64,000 bases of DNA from Nageia nagi (Eukaryota; Pinophyta), in the NCBI GenBank assembly GCA_050084985.1, contig JBITNC010000001.1, positions 200,508,001-200,572,000 of the forward strand, written 5' to 3'. How positions within the stretch are numbered: position 1 is the first letter of the stretch; every line of letters begins with the position of its first letter. This document shows, in pieces, positions 34,967 through 45,819 of this stretch. The notes beneath the pieces are model-generated. The model was given only the letters and a program-made list of their open reading frames with translations. It searched no databases and was not told where the DNA came from. Position numbers and translations under genes: made by a program.

Positions 34967-36967
34967 CTAATTTGCTGAAAAGTTGGTAAAAAGATGAAGG
35001 AAAATGATAAGTAAGAAAAGACAAAATCAGAATATTAAATGAAAAGTAAAAAGTCAAAAGTAAACTATTTTCTTTTTAAACCCCCCACGTCAGGGATCAT
35101 CGGTGATCGTTATGTAGTCGTCAACGATTTCACACGGATCGTCAACGATTTATCTCATTTGAAAATATATAATATGAAGTATATTTTTTAAATATCTTAA
35201 AACTTATTTGTGTATAGACAAAATTAGAAGCTTCATTCACTAAGATGAAAGTGAATAAATTATAAATTACATTATTTTTCACCTAGAAGAACGCTCCAAT
35301 GTCACATGACTGCTAACACATCGGCACATGAAGGACAAGTATTGAGTAAACTTACTAGGGTAAAATAATTAAAATTGCCATCAAAACAAGTCTAAACACA
35401 AGAAACTAAGATATTTATATCAAAATATACTATTATCAAAATAGTATTTTTACTATATTATATAAATCGATGATGATCACTTTATAGTCATCAATGATCC
35501 TATAAGATCATCAACAATCCTATAAGATTGTTAATGATTCCTAACTAAGTCAAATACAAAAAATAGATCAGACTAAGTCTAAGCTCAGATGGCAAAACAA
35601 ACATAGGATGTGGCAATAATGTTTAGACTATGGTTTCACCGGCCAAGTTGAATCTGTATTCACGAATTAGATCCGAAAATACACAGTCAATTTTACCAAA
35701 AATAACCAAATGAGTAGATCAAAAATCGAGAAATATCTTTCCAAAAATAGTAAACCAGAACCTATAAAATAAACCTTATATGATATATTTGGACAACAAT
35801 ATGGATCTGATAGAGTCTTCAGTCAGGAGGCCACCTCCTTTAGATGAATAAGATCCATACTTATGTAAAAGATCATCATGAAACCCATTCTACTTAGGAT
35901 AATTATAGTTGCCTATAACCTAAAACAAGATATTTATGCTCAATATGATTCTAAAATACTTATGTAAGAGATCATCATGAAATCCATTTCTACTAGGTCA
36001 AAAGTAGAGAAAAGTGAAAGATGATTTGTATATACAAAACAAGCTTCCTATCACATACTTGCTTCGGCATGCATAGACAAACTAGAGTCTTGTCATGCAA
36101 CTGCCATAAATAGCACACAGTATGGAGATAAAAACAAGTGAAGTTTTGATATACAACATCACTATCTCAAAATTGTATACATCAGATAAGCTTACCATCA
36201 CATACTTGCTTCGGTATGCAAAGATAAACTAGAGTCTTGTCATGCAACTACCATAAACAGCACATAGTATGGAGATTGACACAAGTGTAGTTTTGATGTA
36301 TTACAATATCATTTTTAGAACGTATCAATTGCAAAAGTTAAAAGATCATATTTAGTCATGGCAAGGAATATCTTCATGACAACACTAGATGATGAAATAT
36401 ATATATATATATAAATAAATAATAAGTTTTGATTCAGACAAGCTATAATTCTACCTACTAAAAGATCTTAAGCTTTATACGAAAAAAAAAAAGATTTTGA
36501 TGATATTTCTTAAAAATATCATTAACATTTACAAATATCAAAGGAGATAAAATATGATGTATCATTGTTACAGGAGATCATCTTGAAACCCCATTTTCGG
36601 GACAAAGGACAACACCATCAAAACTCATATACTAAAGAAAACTTATACGGTACAGGTGCACTTAGACATGCAAAATGACATAATAGAAATGTCATGCAAC
36701 TATCACACAAGCTCAAACACATCATCATACCGAAAATAGTCACTTCTGAAGTATATTCAAATTTGTTTTCAAAACTATATCAAATGTTAAAAGAAAACAC
36801 ATTTTTATCATAATTTGATAAATCAAAATTTTGATTCATTTAAGAAATTGAGTCAAAACTTATATCATGAAAAGTAGCAACATATAATCAAACAATAAAG
36901 CTTCTCATTCTACATTTTTTGAAACTATCAACCTCATCTTCGGTTGATAATTCAAAAAGGGACAAAA
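34967..36967 (+). other. Tat-B 3' region: antisense upstream region, duplications, polypurine tract
   Basis: No sense coding frame. It holds palindromic motif copies upstream of the antisense start (35099-35150, including ATCGTCAACGAT at 35138-35149, and 35462-35540). A tandem duplication with a period of 148 bp lies at about 36041-36170 and 36189-36315 (shared CATACTTGCTTCGG and CTAGAGTCTTGTCATGCAAC). A shorter one is at 35858-35892 and 35951-35985. The polypurine tract AAAAAGGGACAAAA (36954-36967) abuts the 3' LTR. Confidence 0.8.
35797..35858 (+). repeat. Copy of a gag segment in the Tat-B 3' region
   Basis: These 62 bp match 20295-20356 of the gag N-terminal coding region in the same orientation with about two mismatches (shared CAATATGGATCTGATAGAGT and GGAGGCCACCTCCTTTAGAT). 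Confidence 0.92.
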
Positions 36968-38033
36968 TGTAGACAATCAAAATAAACCCTAAATCTAGTT
37001 TAACAACATATAAATAAATAAAATAAATATCTTTTTAACATATATCACATTAAAATATGCATAACTCTTTATACAAGCCTCAAACAAGCTTGAAAACTCC
37101 ATTATTAGATAGATCTCATCGATTAGATGCAAAATGAGTGGTCATATGACCCCTTTTCATTAACAAATGACCATTTGGTGATCATTTTAATATTATTATA
37201 AAAATTGTGGAAAAATCATTAACGATCCAGTATGGTCGGTGATGATCTTGTAGGATCGTTGATGATCCTTGATCAATTCAAAGATAGATAAGTCTAAGCC
37301 CAGAATAGCCTAGCATGCATGATTTAGGATTTTTTATGTGGATTTGGGATAAGAATGCCTCGAAATTTGTATGGGATGTTACCTTGAATTTTGTGCCAGC
37401 AAGATAATGTATAACAAACATTTGAGCCTATAAATATAAGCTCTGTATATGAACAAAGAGACCCAATTTATGATAGTGAAGCTCTGTCAAGATTAAACTA
37501 GGAGTTTTGTTAACAAAGATATGAAGCTCAATCATTACAAATTTACAATCAAGTACATTTTAATCTTATGTCATTTACTTCTGATTCATATTTTAATATA
37601 TTATCAGGTATGCTTTGATGTTTTGTTCATTTTTTGTGTGTAGGGTCAATACAAGAAAAGAATAATAGAAGTAAGTGTGAAGGAAAATCACCAGGATAAA
37701 ATACAAACATTTCAAAATTTGCAAAAGTTCATGATAGTGTCAGAAATCGTCAACGATCCAGACATCGGTCGATGGTAATTTATTAGATCGATGACAAAAT
37801 CCAAAAAATTACAAAGTGCACTACAATAGTGGAGATCGTCGATGATTCACACATCGATCGTTTCCGATCCATATAGATCGATAACGATCCTTATTGTATT
37901 AAATTTCCTTCAATCTTTTCGGATATAATATCTACCTTATTATTGATGTGTAATATTGAATGTGTTCTGATTTATTATTTTGAATGATTAATCTAGCTGA
38001 ATTGAGTTTTAGGTGCATAATTTAATATACACA
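36968..38033 (+). repeat. Tat-B 3' LTR
   Basis: 1066 bp, the same length as the 5' LTR, with TATAAATATA at 37429-37438. Both palindromes seen in the 5' LTR are each one base off here (ATCATTAACGAT and ATCGTTGATGAT). Confidence 0.95.
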
Positions 38034-38038
38034 CATAT

Positions 38039-39377
38039 GATTAAATCAAAAGTATAAATAAGAATAGAAATACTTCCTATATCTTACCCACTATGCTAAT
38101 TTGTGTTGATTCGACCTAATTTATACCTTTGTATCCTAGCATCCACACTCACTTCAATGTTAATAATAGCTAAAAAGAACTGTATGTTGGTTCTATTGCA
38201 ACTATATTTTGTAATATGAGTTATGGATATGAAAATAATATTCTCATACCTGATAAAGGCTAACAAAGTGTTGAATGTTATGATGAACAAGTCAAAACCA
38301 AGAATAAATATGTGGGGAATGCATTATGTTCATTCATTCTTGTCAAAACCTCATTCTCCAATATATGTTAGTACTATATTAATTTTTAGACCATAATCAA
38401 CTAGAGGGTGAATGATTTTCAAGGTAAAGAAGTAAATATAAAGGAATGGTAGTGTAGGAATTGGTGACCAGTGTGAGCTATAACATCAACACAAATGCTA
38501 GGATTCGTAATGAATTTGGCATCCAAAGTTTGGGGTAATGTCTTCAGTTACCAAGATAAGAGGAAAAATTATATTTTGAAAGGTGTGGGGGCATGAGGTG
38601 GCCATGATTTATCACTTGCCTTATTAAATGTATTCTTATTTGGATTTTTAATAGGCCAAATTAGATTTATTGCGTACTCACTATTTAGAATTTGAACTTT
38701 GGTTGAGAAGGAGAATTATGGTCCTAGTAGAGAGGATTTGAGTGCTTTGGGTAGTTTACATTTTGAGGTAAGTGATTTTATATGTGAATAGTATTGATTT
38801 GGGTTAAGTTTAGTATTTTTGGTAATAATTATGATCTAGTTTTATGCTTGTAGGATGAAGATGACTGACTAGGACATCCATCAGGCATACTTGCTTCATC
38901 ATAACTAGGTTTTGATCCATGTGGTAGGTTTTTAGGACCTTTTAGTTGCATGTTTTTTTCCTTGATTTATAATTTGAGGTAGAAAGTGGGTAAAATTAGT
39001 TAAATACTTTAGGGTTAAGATTTTGTTGCTAGGGATCCCATGATTTTGGTTATAGTGGTGATTTTTAGGTTCTAAGATACATTTTTAGGGGATAGTAGTA
39101 GTAGAAGCATTTTGCCTCAAAATTTCAAAAACATTGACCATAGAAAGCCCAACATGGGCACTACCATTAGCACAAGTGCTAGCTTGGTAAAGGGATTTTA
39201 GGGTGAGGGAAATTTATTTATAGCTATGGTTATTATTATTTTTTTAGTAATGTTAAAAACTATTTACAATGGGTTTTCAAAAAATAGGGCCCCAAAACCT
39301 GTATTTACAACATATAGAAATTCAAGATTTTACATTGAAACAAAAGGAAACTATAAACAATCTTCCTATAGCTAGGT
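38039..39377. other. Inter-element stretch without recognised features
   Basis: AT-rich DNA that continues the sequence interrupted by Tat-B. Short open frames exist on both strands, but none has a recognisable motif or runs longer than chance would allow. Confidence 0.5.
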
Positions 39378-39748
39378 TGTTAGGAACCTATAAGTTGTAA
39401 GAAGGGATTTGCATAGAATATAGAAAGTTTAAACTTCAACAAGTATTCAATCTCATAATGGAACATAATAATAATAAATTGATATAATAGGAAGCCAAAA
39501 TGAATCACAAGCCTCTTCAAGGGGGCCATCTCCTATTCCACTCTAAATAATATAATTTTCAAGATGCTTACAAATGATTTCACCAAAAGTATTTATAATC
39601 TGACTACCCTAACCCTATATTAGCTGCTTCATACAAAATGGTAGTTCACCTTACAAATATGTCAGCCCTTAATATTTAACCAAAGACTATAGTCTAATTA
39701 AATAAACTACTATAGCTTAATTAAATGTTAGGATGTAGGATCCTAACT
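39378..39748 (-). repeat. Chromovirus 2 3' LTR
   Basis: 371 bp matching 44580-44951. Its inner end has the final TG/CA changed (reads CT on the plus strand). Confidence 0.88.
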
Positions 39749-42500
39749 TGTCACCCCTCTTAGGAATAACTTATTCCTCAAAGCTTAAAATTAGGTAATT
39801 GCTATTGCAGGTGGTGGAGAGTCTCCCATGTTGCATCTTCAAGAGCTACACCATGCCACTAGATTAGAACTTCAATAATTGTATGATCATAGAGCTGGAG
39901 TGTGTGGTAGTCTAGGACAATCTCAAGTTCAATGAGGATTGAGTCTTCCTTAGTGAATTTTAGTAATTTAATTTGAGTGATGGTTTAGGGGCTCAATACT
40001 TGATTTAAGCATGAGACATGAAAAATAGGATGAATCTTTGATAATGCTAAAAGTTCCAACTTGTATGCTATAGGGCCAATGTGTTGGAATATCTTATAAG
40101 GTTCATAAAATTATGGGGCTAGTTTTTGGGGACCTTTCAATTTGAGGGAAGCTTGGTGGTATGGTTAAAGCTTTAAGAAAACCATATCATCTTATTGGAA
40201 TTATTACTTGATATATTATTGATCAACTTGTTATTTCATTTAATGTTAATCCATTTGAAGATTTTCTCGAAGGATGTAAAGTATCTCTCCTCTATTGAAC
40301 AAGGTGGTGTTGACTACTTGAACATTGGTGCTTCTTGAGATATAGAATGTGACTATGGGTGGGATTTGACCATACAAGGCTTCAAATGGAGTCATCTTTA
40401 TGGATGTATGATAACAAGTGTTATACCACCATTAAGCTAAGGGAATCCATTTAACCTAGTGGATTGGTTAGGTAGATGCAAAGCAACAAAGATATATTTC
40501 TAGTCATTTATTTATAATCTCTATCTGACCATCTATATGAGGGTGATATGCTGAGCTCATATTGAGCTTAGTGCCCTAAAGTTTGAAGAACTCTTACCAA
40601 AATTTACTAGTAAATGTTGGATCACAGTCACTGATAATGGTAGTGGGCATACCATGGAGTTTGAAGATGTTATCAAGAAATAATTACACCACATTCATAG
40701 CTTTGTAGGGATATGCTAAAGGATAGAAATATGCATATATAGAGAGTTAATCCACCACTACCAAGATGATTGCTTTACCGTAGGATTTGGAAAGGCCTTT
40801 AATGAAATCCATGGAGATATTTATCCAAGTAAACTCTAGAATGGGTAGAAGATGAAGTAGTCCTAGAGTCCCCACTATCTCACCTTTTTGACACTGATAA
40901 ACATCACATTTAGACACAAATTTCTTGATATCTTGTTTCATACTTGGAAAGTAGAAGGAATGAAGTACACATCGATATAATTTCAAAAATCCAAAGTATC
41001 AAGATATTAGTGTTGCATGTAAATCCTAGAGTATCTATTCTTGACATGCAAAATTTACTAGTAAAGCAACATGACCTTTTAATATTAGAATTCCATCAGC
41101 CTAGGAAAAGGGGGATTTGTTAGTTGGATTAGTTTGCAACTATTGGATTATTATTTGTGAATCACTATCTTTAAGCCATTCATCTTTGACCTAATTGATC
41201 CATTGAGGAAAAGGGAAGGAAAGAGCTTGGAATGCCATGAGTTATTCAAATTTATGAGATAGGGAATTGACAACCACATTATCACTACCTTTTCTATACA
41301 AAATTTCATAGTCATACCCCAAAAGTTTTGAAATCCAATTTTGTTGTTCAAGGAAGGAGATGTAATGTTCCAAGAATTTTTGCAAGCTATTATGATCTAT
41401 TCAAATGATGAAATGACAACCAATGAGGTAGGGCCTCCAATGTTGAATAGAATGGATGATTGCAAACATTTCTTTTTCATAGGTATATTTGAGTAGATTT
41501 TGAATTGAAAGAGCCTTACTAGTAAATGTCAAGGGTTGTCCTTCCTACATCAACATATAGCTCCAAGTCCTACACACAAGGCATCACTTTCAATGATGAA
41601 AGTTTTAAAGAATTCTAGCATAGCTATTACTAGGGTCTAGCACATGGAGGCATTAAATTAATGAAAGGCTTATTTGGAAGCTGTTGACCAATTGAAAGCA
41701 TTCTTTTTCAATAGAGCGATGAGGGGAGATGCAATTTTACCATAAACCTTCACAAATTTATGGTAATAGCCTATCAATCCTAAAATATCTCATATGCCTT
41801 TCAATGATTTGGGAAAGGGATAGGTTTGCATATCCTTAATATTGATGGGGTCCACCTTAACACCTTCCTCTAAGATGATGTGTCTAAGATACTCAAACTC
41901 TTGATGGAAAAAAGAACATTTAGAGTGCTTAGCATACAATTGGTTATCTTGGAGATGTTCCAGTGTTTGGTCTAGGTGGGGCAAGTGGTCCTACCAAGTT
42001 TTGTTGTAGATCAAAATATCATTAAAGAAAACTAAAATGAATTTGTGAAGAAGAGGGTGAAATACCTAGTTCATCAATATTTGAAATGTAGATGGTGCAT
42101 TGGTCAAGTCAAATGGCATTACAAGGAACTCATAATGGTCTTCATGAGTGTGGAAAGCTATTTTAGGAATATCCTCTTTACATAGCCAAATTTTATGATA
42201 TCCTAATCAAAAGTCTAATTTGGAAAAGTATTTTGGACCATGGAGTTCATCCATCAATTCATCTATAATAGGGATCGAGAACTTTTCCTTTATGGTGATT
42301 TTATTTAGGGCTCAAAATTCAATGTGTATATGCCAATATCCATATTTCTTATGCAGCAATAGAGCCAAAGAGGAGTAGGGACTCACATTAGAATAGATGA
42401 TGCTAAATTGCAACATGTCATTAACTAATTTTTCTATTTCATCCTTTTGCAAGCAAGGATAACATTAGGGTCAAATGTTAGGTGGTTGACTTCTTGGAAT
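39749..42500 (-). pseudogene. Chromovirus 2 pol: RT, RNase H, integrase, chromodomain
   Basis: Reading leftwards: the RT loop FFNDILIYN (42018-42029 encodes FFND, so the first catalytic Asp is Asn), then HLQDNQLYAKHSKCSFFHQE and a EGVKVDP block (41790-41984). The RNase H end reads GSDNVVVNSLSHKFE near 41240-41290. Integrase at 40747-40986 has KFVSKCDVYQCQKGE for its zinc-binding Cys pair and WINISMDFIKGL with the first catalytic Asp. The C-terminal chromodomain (39785-39953) is well preserved: EVLI-stop-WHGVALEDATWE. Stops and frame changes are scattered throughout. The chromodomain's quality here supports the same reading in chromovirus 1. Confidence 0.88.
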
Positions 42501-43800
42501 CAATTAAATTGCATGGTCATAAGGGTAGTTAGGGGGAAATCTATTAGCTTCCTCAAAAATATTGGCATGTCGAGTGAGTACTTGTTGTAGCTATTGTACT
42601 TTAGGTAATTCGTACATGGCTAGTTGGAGCACAAAGAGTTATCCCACCACTCCTTTACCTTCTTTCTTCAATAATTTCTCCATACAGTGAGAACTAACTA
42701 TTTTGGAATATCCTACTTGAAGTCCTTTGAGAATATATTTATGATCATCAACCTTGAATTGTATCTAGAGCTCTTAAAAATCCTAGAGAATGGGGTCTAA
42801 TGTCATCAACCATTATACACCAAGGACTATATCACACCCACCCTATGGTAAAATTTACATGTCACTTTGCATCTTGTAATTATCCATACTAAGTTTGATA
42901 TTTCGATATCATCCTTTGCAAGTAATTTTTCCTCTATTATCAATCATAACTTCAAATTTATTTTATGGTAGATGTAGGCATGGCTCTTTTTTGCCACATT
43001 AGGATCTAGAAAATTATGAGTGCTATCTGAATCCAATAATATTATCAACATTTGGCCTTTAAAATATCCCTTAACTTTCATAATCTATGGAGAATTAAAC
43101 CCATAGAGTGCATTGCAATAGATTTTAGGAATAGTTTCCTTGGGTTATTCTTCCTCAACTTCAACCTTTGCCACTGCATCCTTAAAAACATTATTAGAGG
43201 GTTCCTTAGGAGCTTGTTCATCCAGCACATATAGTTTTTGGGTAGCATAATGATGATCCAATGTAAACTTCTCATCATAATTATAACAAATTCCCTTATT
43301 CTATTCCACCATCTCAGCAAGTGTCAATCTCTTAATTAATAAGGAATATACCAGCTTCAAGCCACCTTGAGGAGGTTGTGATTTTTGAGTGGGGTGCTTG
43401 GTATGTTGATGTTATGCACTGGCTTTATCTTCCACTAACTTGGTAAGTCCTACACTAGCCATCATGGTCTCTAATTTAAACATCTTAACTTCTACTTGAA
43501 TGTTTACCTTAAATCCATCAATGAAACAATTGTAAAAAAGTGCATCATCGATTCCATCTATGTGGTTGGCCAATTTCTTAAATTCTATTTGATATTCTCT
43601 AAATGTAGTTATTTGGCACAATTTGGTGAGTGCACTGGTGAAATATTTAAAATCCCTTAGGCTGAATATGACAAGGAGGTATTTGGTAAAGTTTTCCTAA
43701 TATGGGGTTCCATTTTCTTTTTAGGCTCATTAGTACCATTGAACAACTTTGTGTTCAAGATGAAATGAGGTGAGATTGAATTTTTAATCATTAATAATCT
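42501..43800 (-). pseudogene. Chromovirus 2 gag and protease
   Basis: Gag core is open at 43412-43621 (FREYQIEFKKLANHIDGIDD, then FIDGFKVNIQVEVKMFKLE). The zinc knuckle at about 43249-43288 reads CYNYDEKFTLDHHYATQ, with two of its Cys changed to Tyr. The protease active site (43003-43041) reads LLDSDSTHNFLD, with the Gly of DSG changed to Asp. Both changes are expected to be inactivating. The region between protease and the RT loop is damaged and was read only in part. Confidence 0.8.
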
Positions 43801-44162
43801 AATTTAGAGAAACTAATTTCTCATCTCGATACACCCAACTGATAGGATCATCACCATTGAATATTGGGAAGTTTAGTTTCATTATCCATAGAAGAATGAA
43901 GGTTTGTTGTGGTTCATAGGAGTTATTAAACCCCTACCTAGTGTAGGGTTTATATTCACTTGTAGTATTTTGTGTAATATCTTGAACCTCTTATTCCATC
44001 TCAACATAGGCTTTATGTATTGTTTGCATTATACTATGTATCTTTGGTAGAGAATGGCATCCTACTTATGTTGCTAGAGTGTCTAATTACTTCCAAATCT
44101 TATTTGCATCCAAGGATCTTCAACCATTTGTCATATTTATATTTCAATAAGTGTTATTTTTA

Positions 44163-44341
44163 GAAATTAAAAAAGTGTATGGGTGATATATATCAAAATG
44201 ATGAGCATGAAAAAATAATCACAATGGGATAGTTCTCAATATGAATATTTTTGGAAATTGAAAAAGTGTATGGGTGCTATATGTTAAAATGATCAACATA
44301 AAAAATAATCACAATAAGATAGGTCCCAAAAATAATCATAA
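44163..44341 (-). repeat. 91-bp duplication in chromovirus 2 leader
   Basis: A unit with AAAAAGTGTATGGGTG occurs at 44163 and again at 44254, with diverged tails. Chromovirus 1 has only one copy at the matching place (near 15740). Confidence 0.75.
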
Positions 44342-44344
44342 AAA

Positions 44345-44541
44345 CTTTTCAAGCTTCAATTCGCTCTAAATTTTCAAGCTTAATCACCTCGAACTTTCAA
44401 GTTACAAGTCACTTTGACCTTTTGGGTTTAACTTGCTTTGATTTTTGATATTCTAATCACTCAGACCTTTTAGGTTACAATTCGCTCCAACCTTTTGGGT
44501 TTAAGTCATTTTGATATTCTTGAGATTCAAGTCACTCTAAA
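44345..44541 (-). repeat. Degenerate ~25-bp tandem repeats in chromovirus 2 leader
   Basis: About eight imperfect units of 24-26 bp (pattern TTTCAAGTTACAAGTCACTT plus TGACC) fill the stretch between gag and the primer site. The matching part of chromovirus 1 (about 16100-16260) lacks them. Confidence 0.75.
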
Positions 44542-44565
44542 CTTTCTCATAGATGCCAAAATTGA

Positions 44566-44577
44566 TGCTTTGATACC
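44566..44577 (-). promoter_or_regulatory. Chromovirus 2 primer-binding site
   Basis: On the minus strand TGGTATCAAAGC starts two bases after the 5' LTR end. It differs at one base from TGGTATCAGAGC, the usual site for initiator Met tRNA in plant LTR retrotransposons. Confidence 0.85.
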
Positions 44578-44579
44578 AT

Positions 44580-44951
44580 ATGTTAGGAAGCTGCATGTTC
44601 TAAGAAGGGATTCACATAGAATATAGAAATTTTAAACTTTAACAAGCATTCAAGGTCATAATGGAATAAAATAACAACAAATTGATATAATATAAATCTA
44701 AAGTGAATGGTGGGCCTCTTCAAGGGGGCTACCTCCTATTACATGTTGAATAATATAATTTTCAAGATGCTTACAAATGAATTTAACATAAGTATTTATA
44801 ATCCACCTACCCTAACCCTAATTTAGCTGCTTCATACAAAATGACGGTTTGCCTTATAAATATGTTGGTCCTTAAAATTTAACCAAAGCTTATAGTCTAA
44901 TTAAATAAACTACTATAGCCTAATTAAATGTTAGGATGGAGGATTCTAACA
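44580..44951 (-). repeat. Chromovirus 2 5' LTR
   Basis: 372 bp; on the minus strand it begins TGTTAGAATCC and ends TTCCTAACA, followed by the primer site. Confidence 0.92.
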
Positions 44952-45819
44952 TGGTTACCTTGTCATCATCTTGAGACACCATCTACAAGGCACCATCCTT
45001 TAGTGCTTTCTTTGAGTTGTACCATCCTCAAACTAGTCAAATAATGGGGCTCCAATCCACCTCAAATTTTGAATCTTTCTTATTAAAATAATCCCATAGT
45101 AGATCTATTTCCATGTTGATGAGTCCTTTAGAATTGGGAATTAGGATGGTTGTGGGGACTTCTTTTTGATGGGAAGCTAAGGTGACCTTCCATCTAGTAC
45201 TATAAATCATTGCTTACTATACTAAGGATAATGAATGGCCTTTAGAGCCCATATGACTCTCTGTACATTCCTCCAAGCCTTACCTACTTTTCCTATCTAT
45301 CCACATTCCTCCAAATTCCTTCTTTTCCCATAAGGATTCTTGAACTTTATCTTAGGAATGAGGGTCTTTAGTCTACTAGGTCCTAGAGGCCTCTCTTCTA
45401 GGAGTTGTGCTTGATGGTCCTAGGAGGTAGATTACTTCTAAGGAGTCTCCTTATCCTTTTCCTCATCTTGGCTACTACCTAGAGAATCTAATCCTTAGTA
45501 CCCATAATTTAGTGGAGACTAATCTTTTGTATCTCATCATCCTCATTGCATGTAAACTATTTCCAAAATCTCTAAATATGATGATATAAAGAAGGTGGTA
45601 GCTCATGCACCACCCCTCCTATCTAATCACCACATACCAAATCATAATGCTATAAAAAATCTAAGACCTTCTCCCTTGTGTGATTTGTGGAAGTGATAGG
45701 CCTGTCCCATCTACACATGCCCATTTTAGGGCATAAACTCCATCACCCATGTGGTTCTTGCATGCAACTATCATCACTCCCTCCCATTCATCTATTGTCT
45801 TATTTATGACTATCATTCC
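44952..45819 (-). other. Unassigned stretch beside the LINE remnant
   Basis: On the minus strand there are short charged stretches (for example SSQDEEKDKETP and LEERPLGPSRLKTLIPK) in one frame with stops, around 45300-45480. They may be the LINE 3' part or another decayed coding fragment. I cannot assign them. Confidence 0.3.

Larger units (their letters stand above)
17320..38033 (+). mobile_element. Tat-B, 20.7-kb Tat/Ogre-type element with extra genes
   Basis: A plus-strand LTR retrotransposon of 20,714 bp. Both LTRs are 1066 bp, start TGTAGACA and end ATATACACA. The target duplication CATAT is perfect (17315-17319 and 38034-38038). A primer site follows the 5' LTR and a polypurine tract precedes the 3' LTR. 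Internal order: 1.8-kb repeat-rich leader; long gag; protease and G-patch; an unassigned module; RT and RNase H; archaeal-like RNase H; integrase; two extra open frames; antisense PMD-type gene; repeat-rich 3' region. I count roughly 40-50 substitutions and no indels between the LTRs, mostly transitions. Great length, dual RNase H and G-patch fit Tat/Ogre. Scattered stops and at least three frameshifts make it non-autonomous. Confidence 0.95.
39378..44951 (-). mobile_element. Chromovirus 2 (same family as chromovirus 1)
   Basis: A minus-strand Ty3/gypsy element of 5574 bp with LTRs of 371 and 372 bp, uninterrupted by other elements. The two LTRs are clear relatives of those of chromovirus 1, and the coding regions match it domain by domain. 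Flanking pentamers (TAGGT left, TGGTT right) agree poorly, so the target duplication has decayed or is absent. It shows the intact layout of the family: primer site, gag with zinc knuckle, protease, RT, RNase H, integrase, chromodomain, LTR. Confidence 0.92.
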
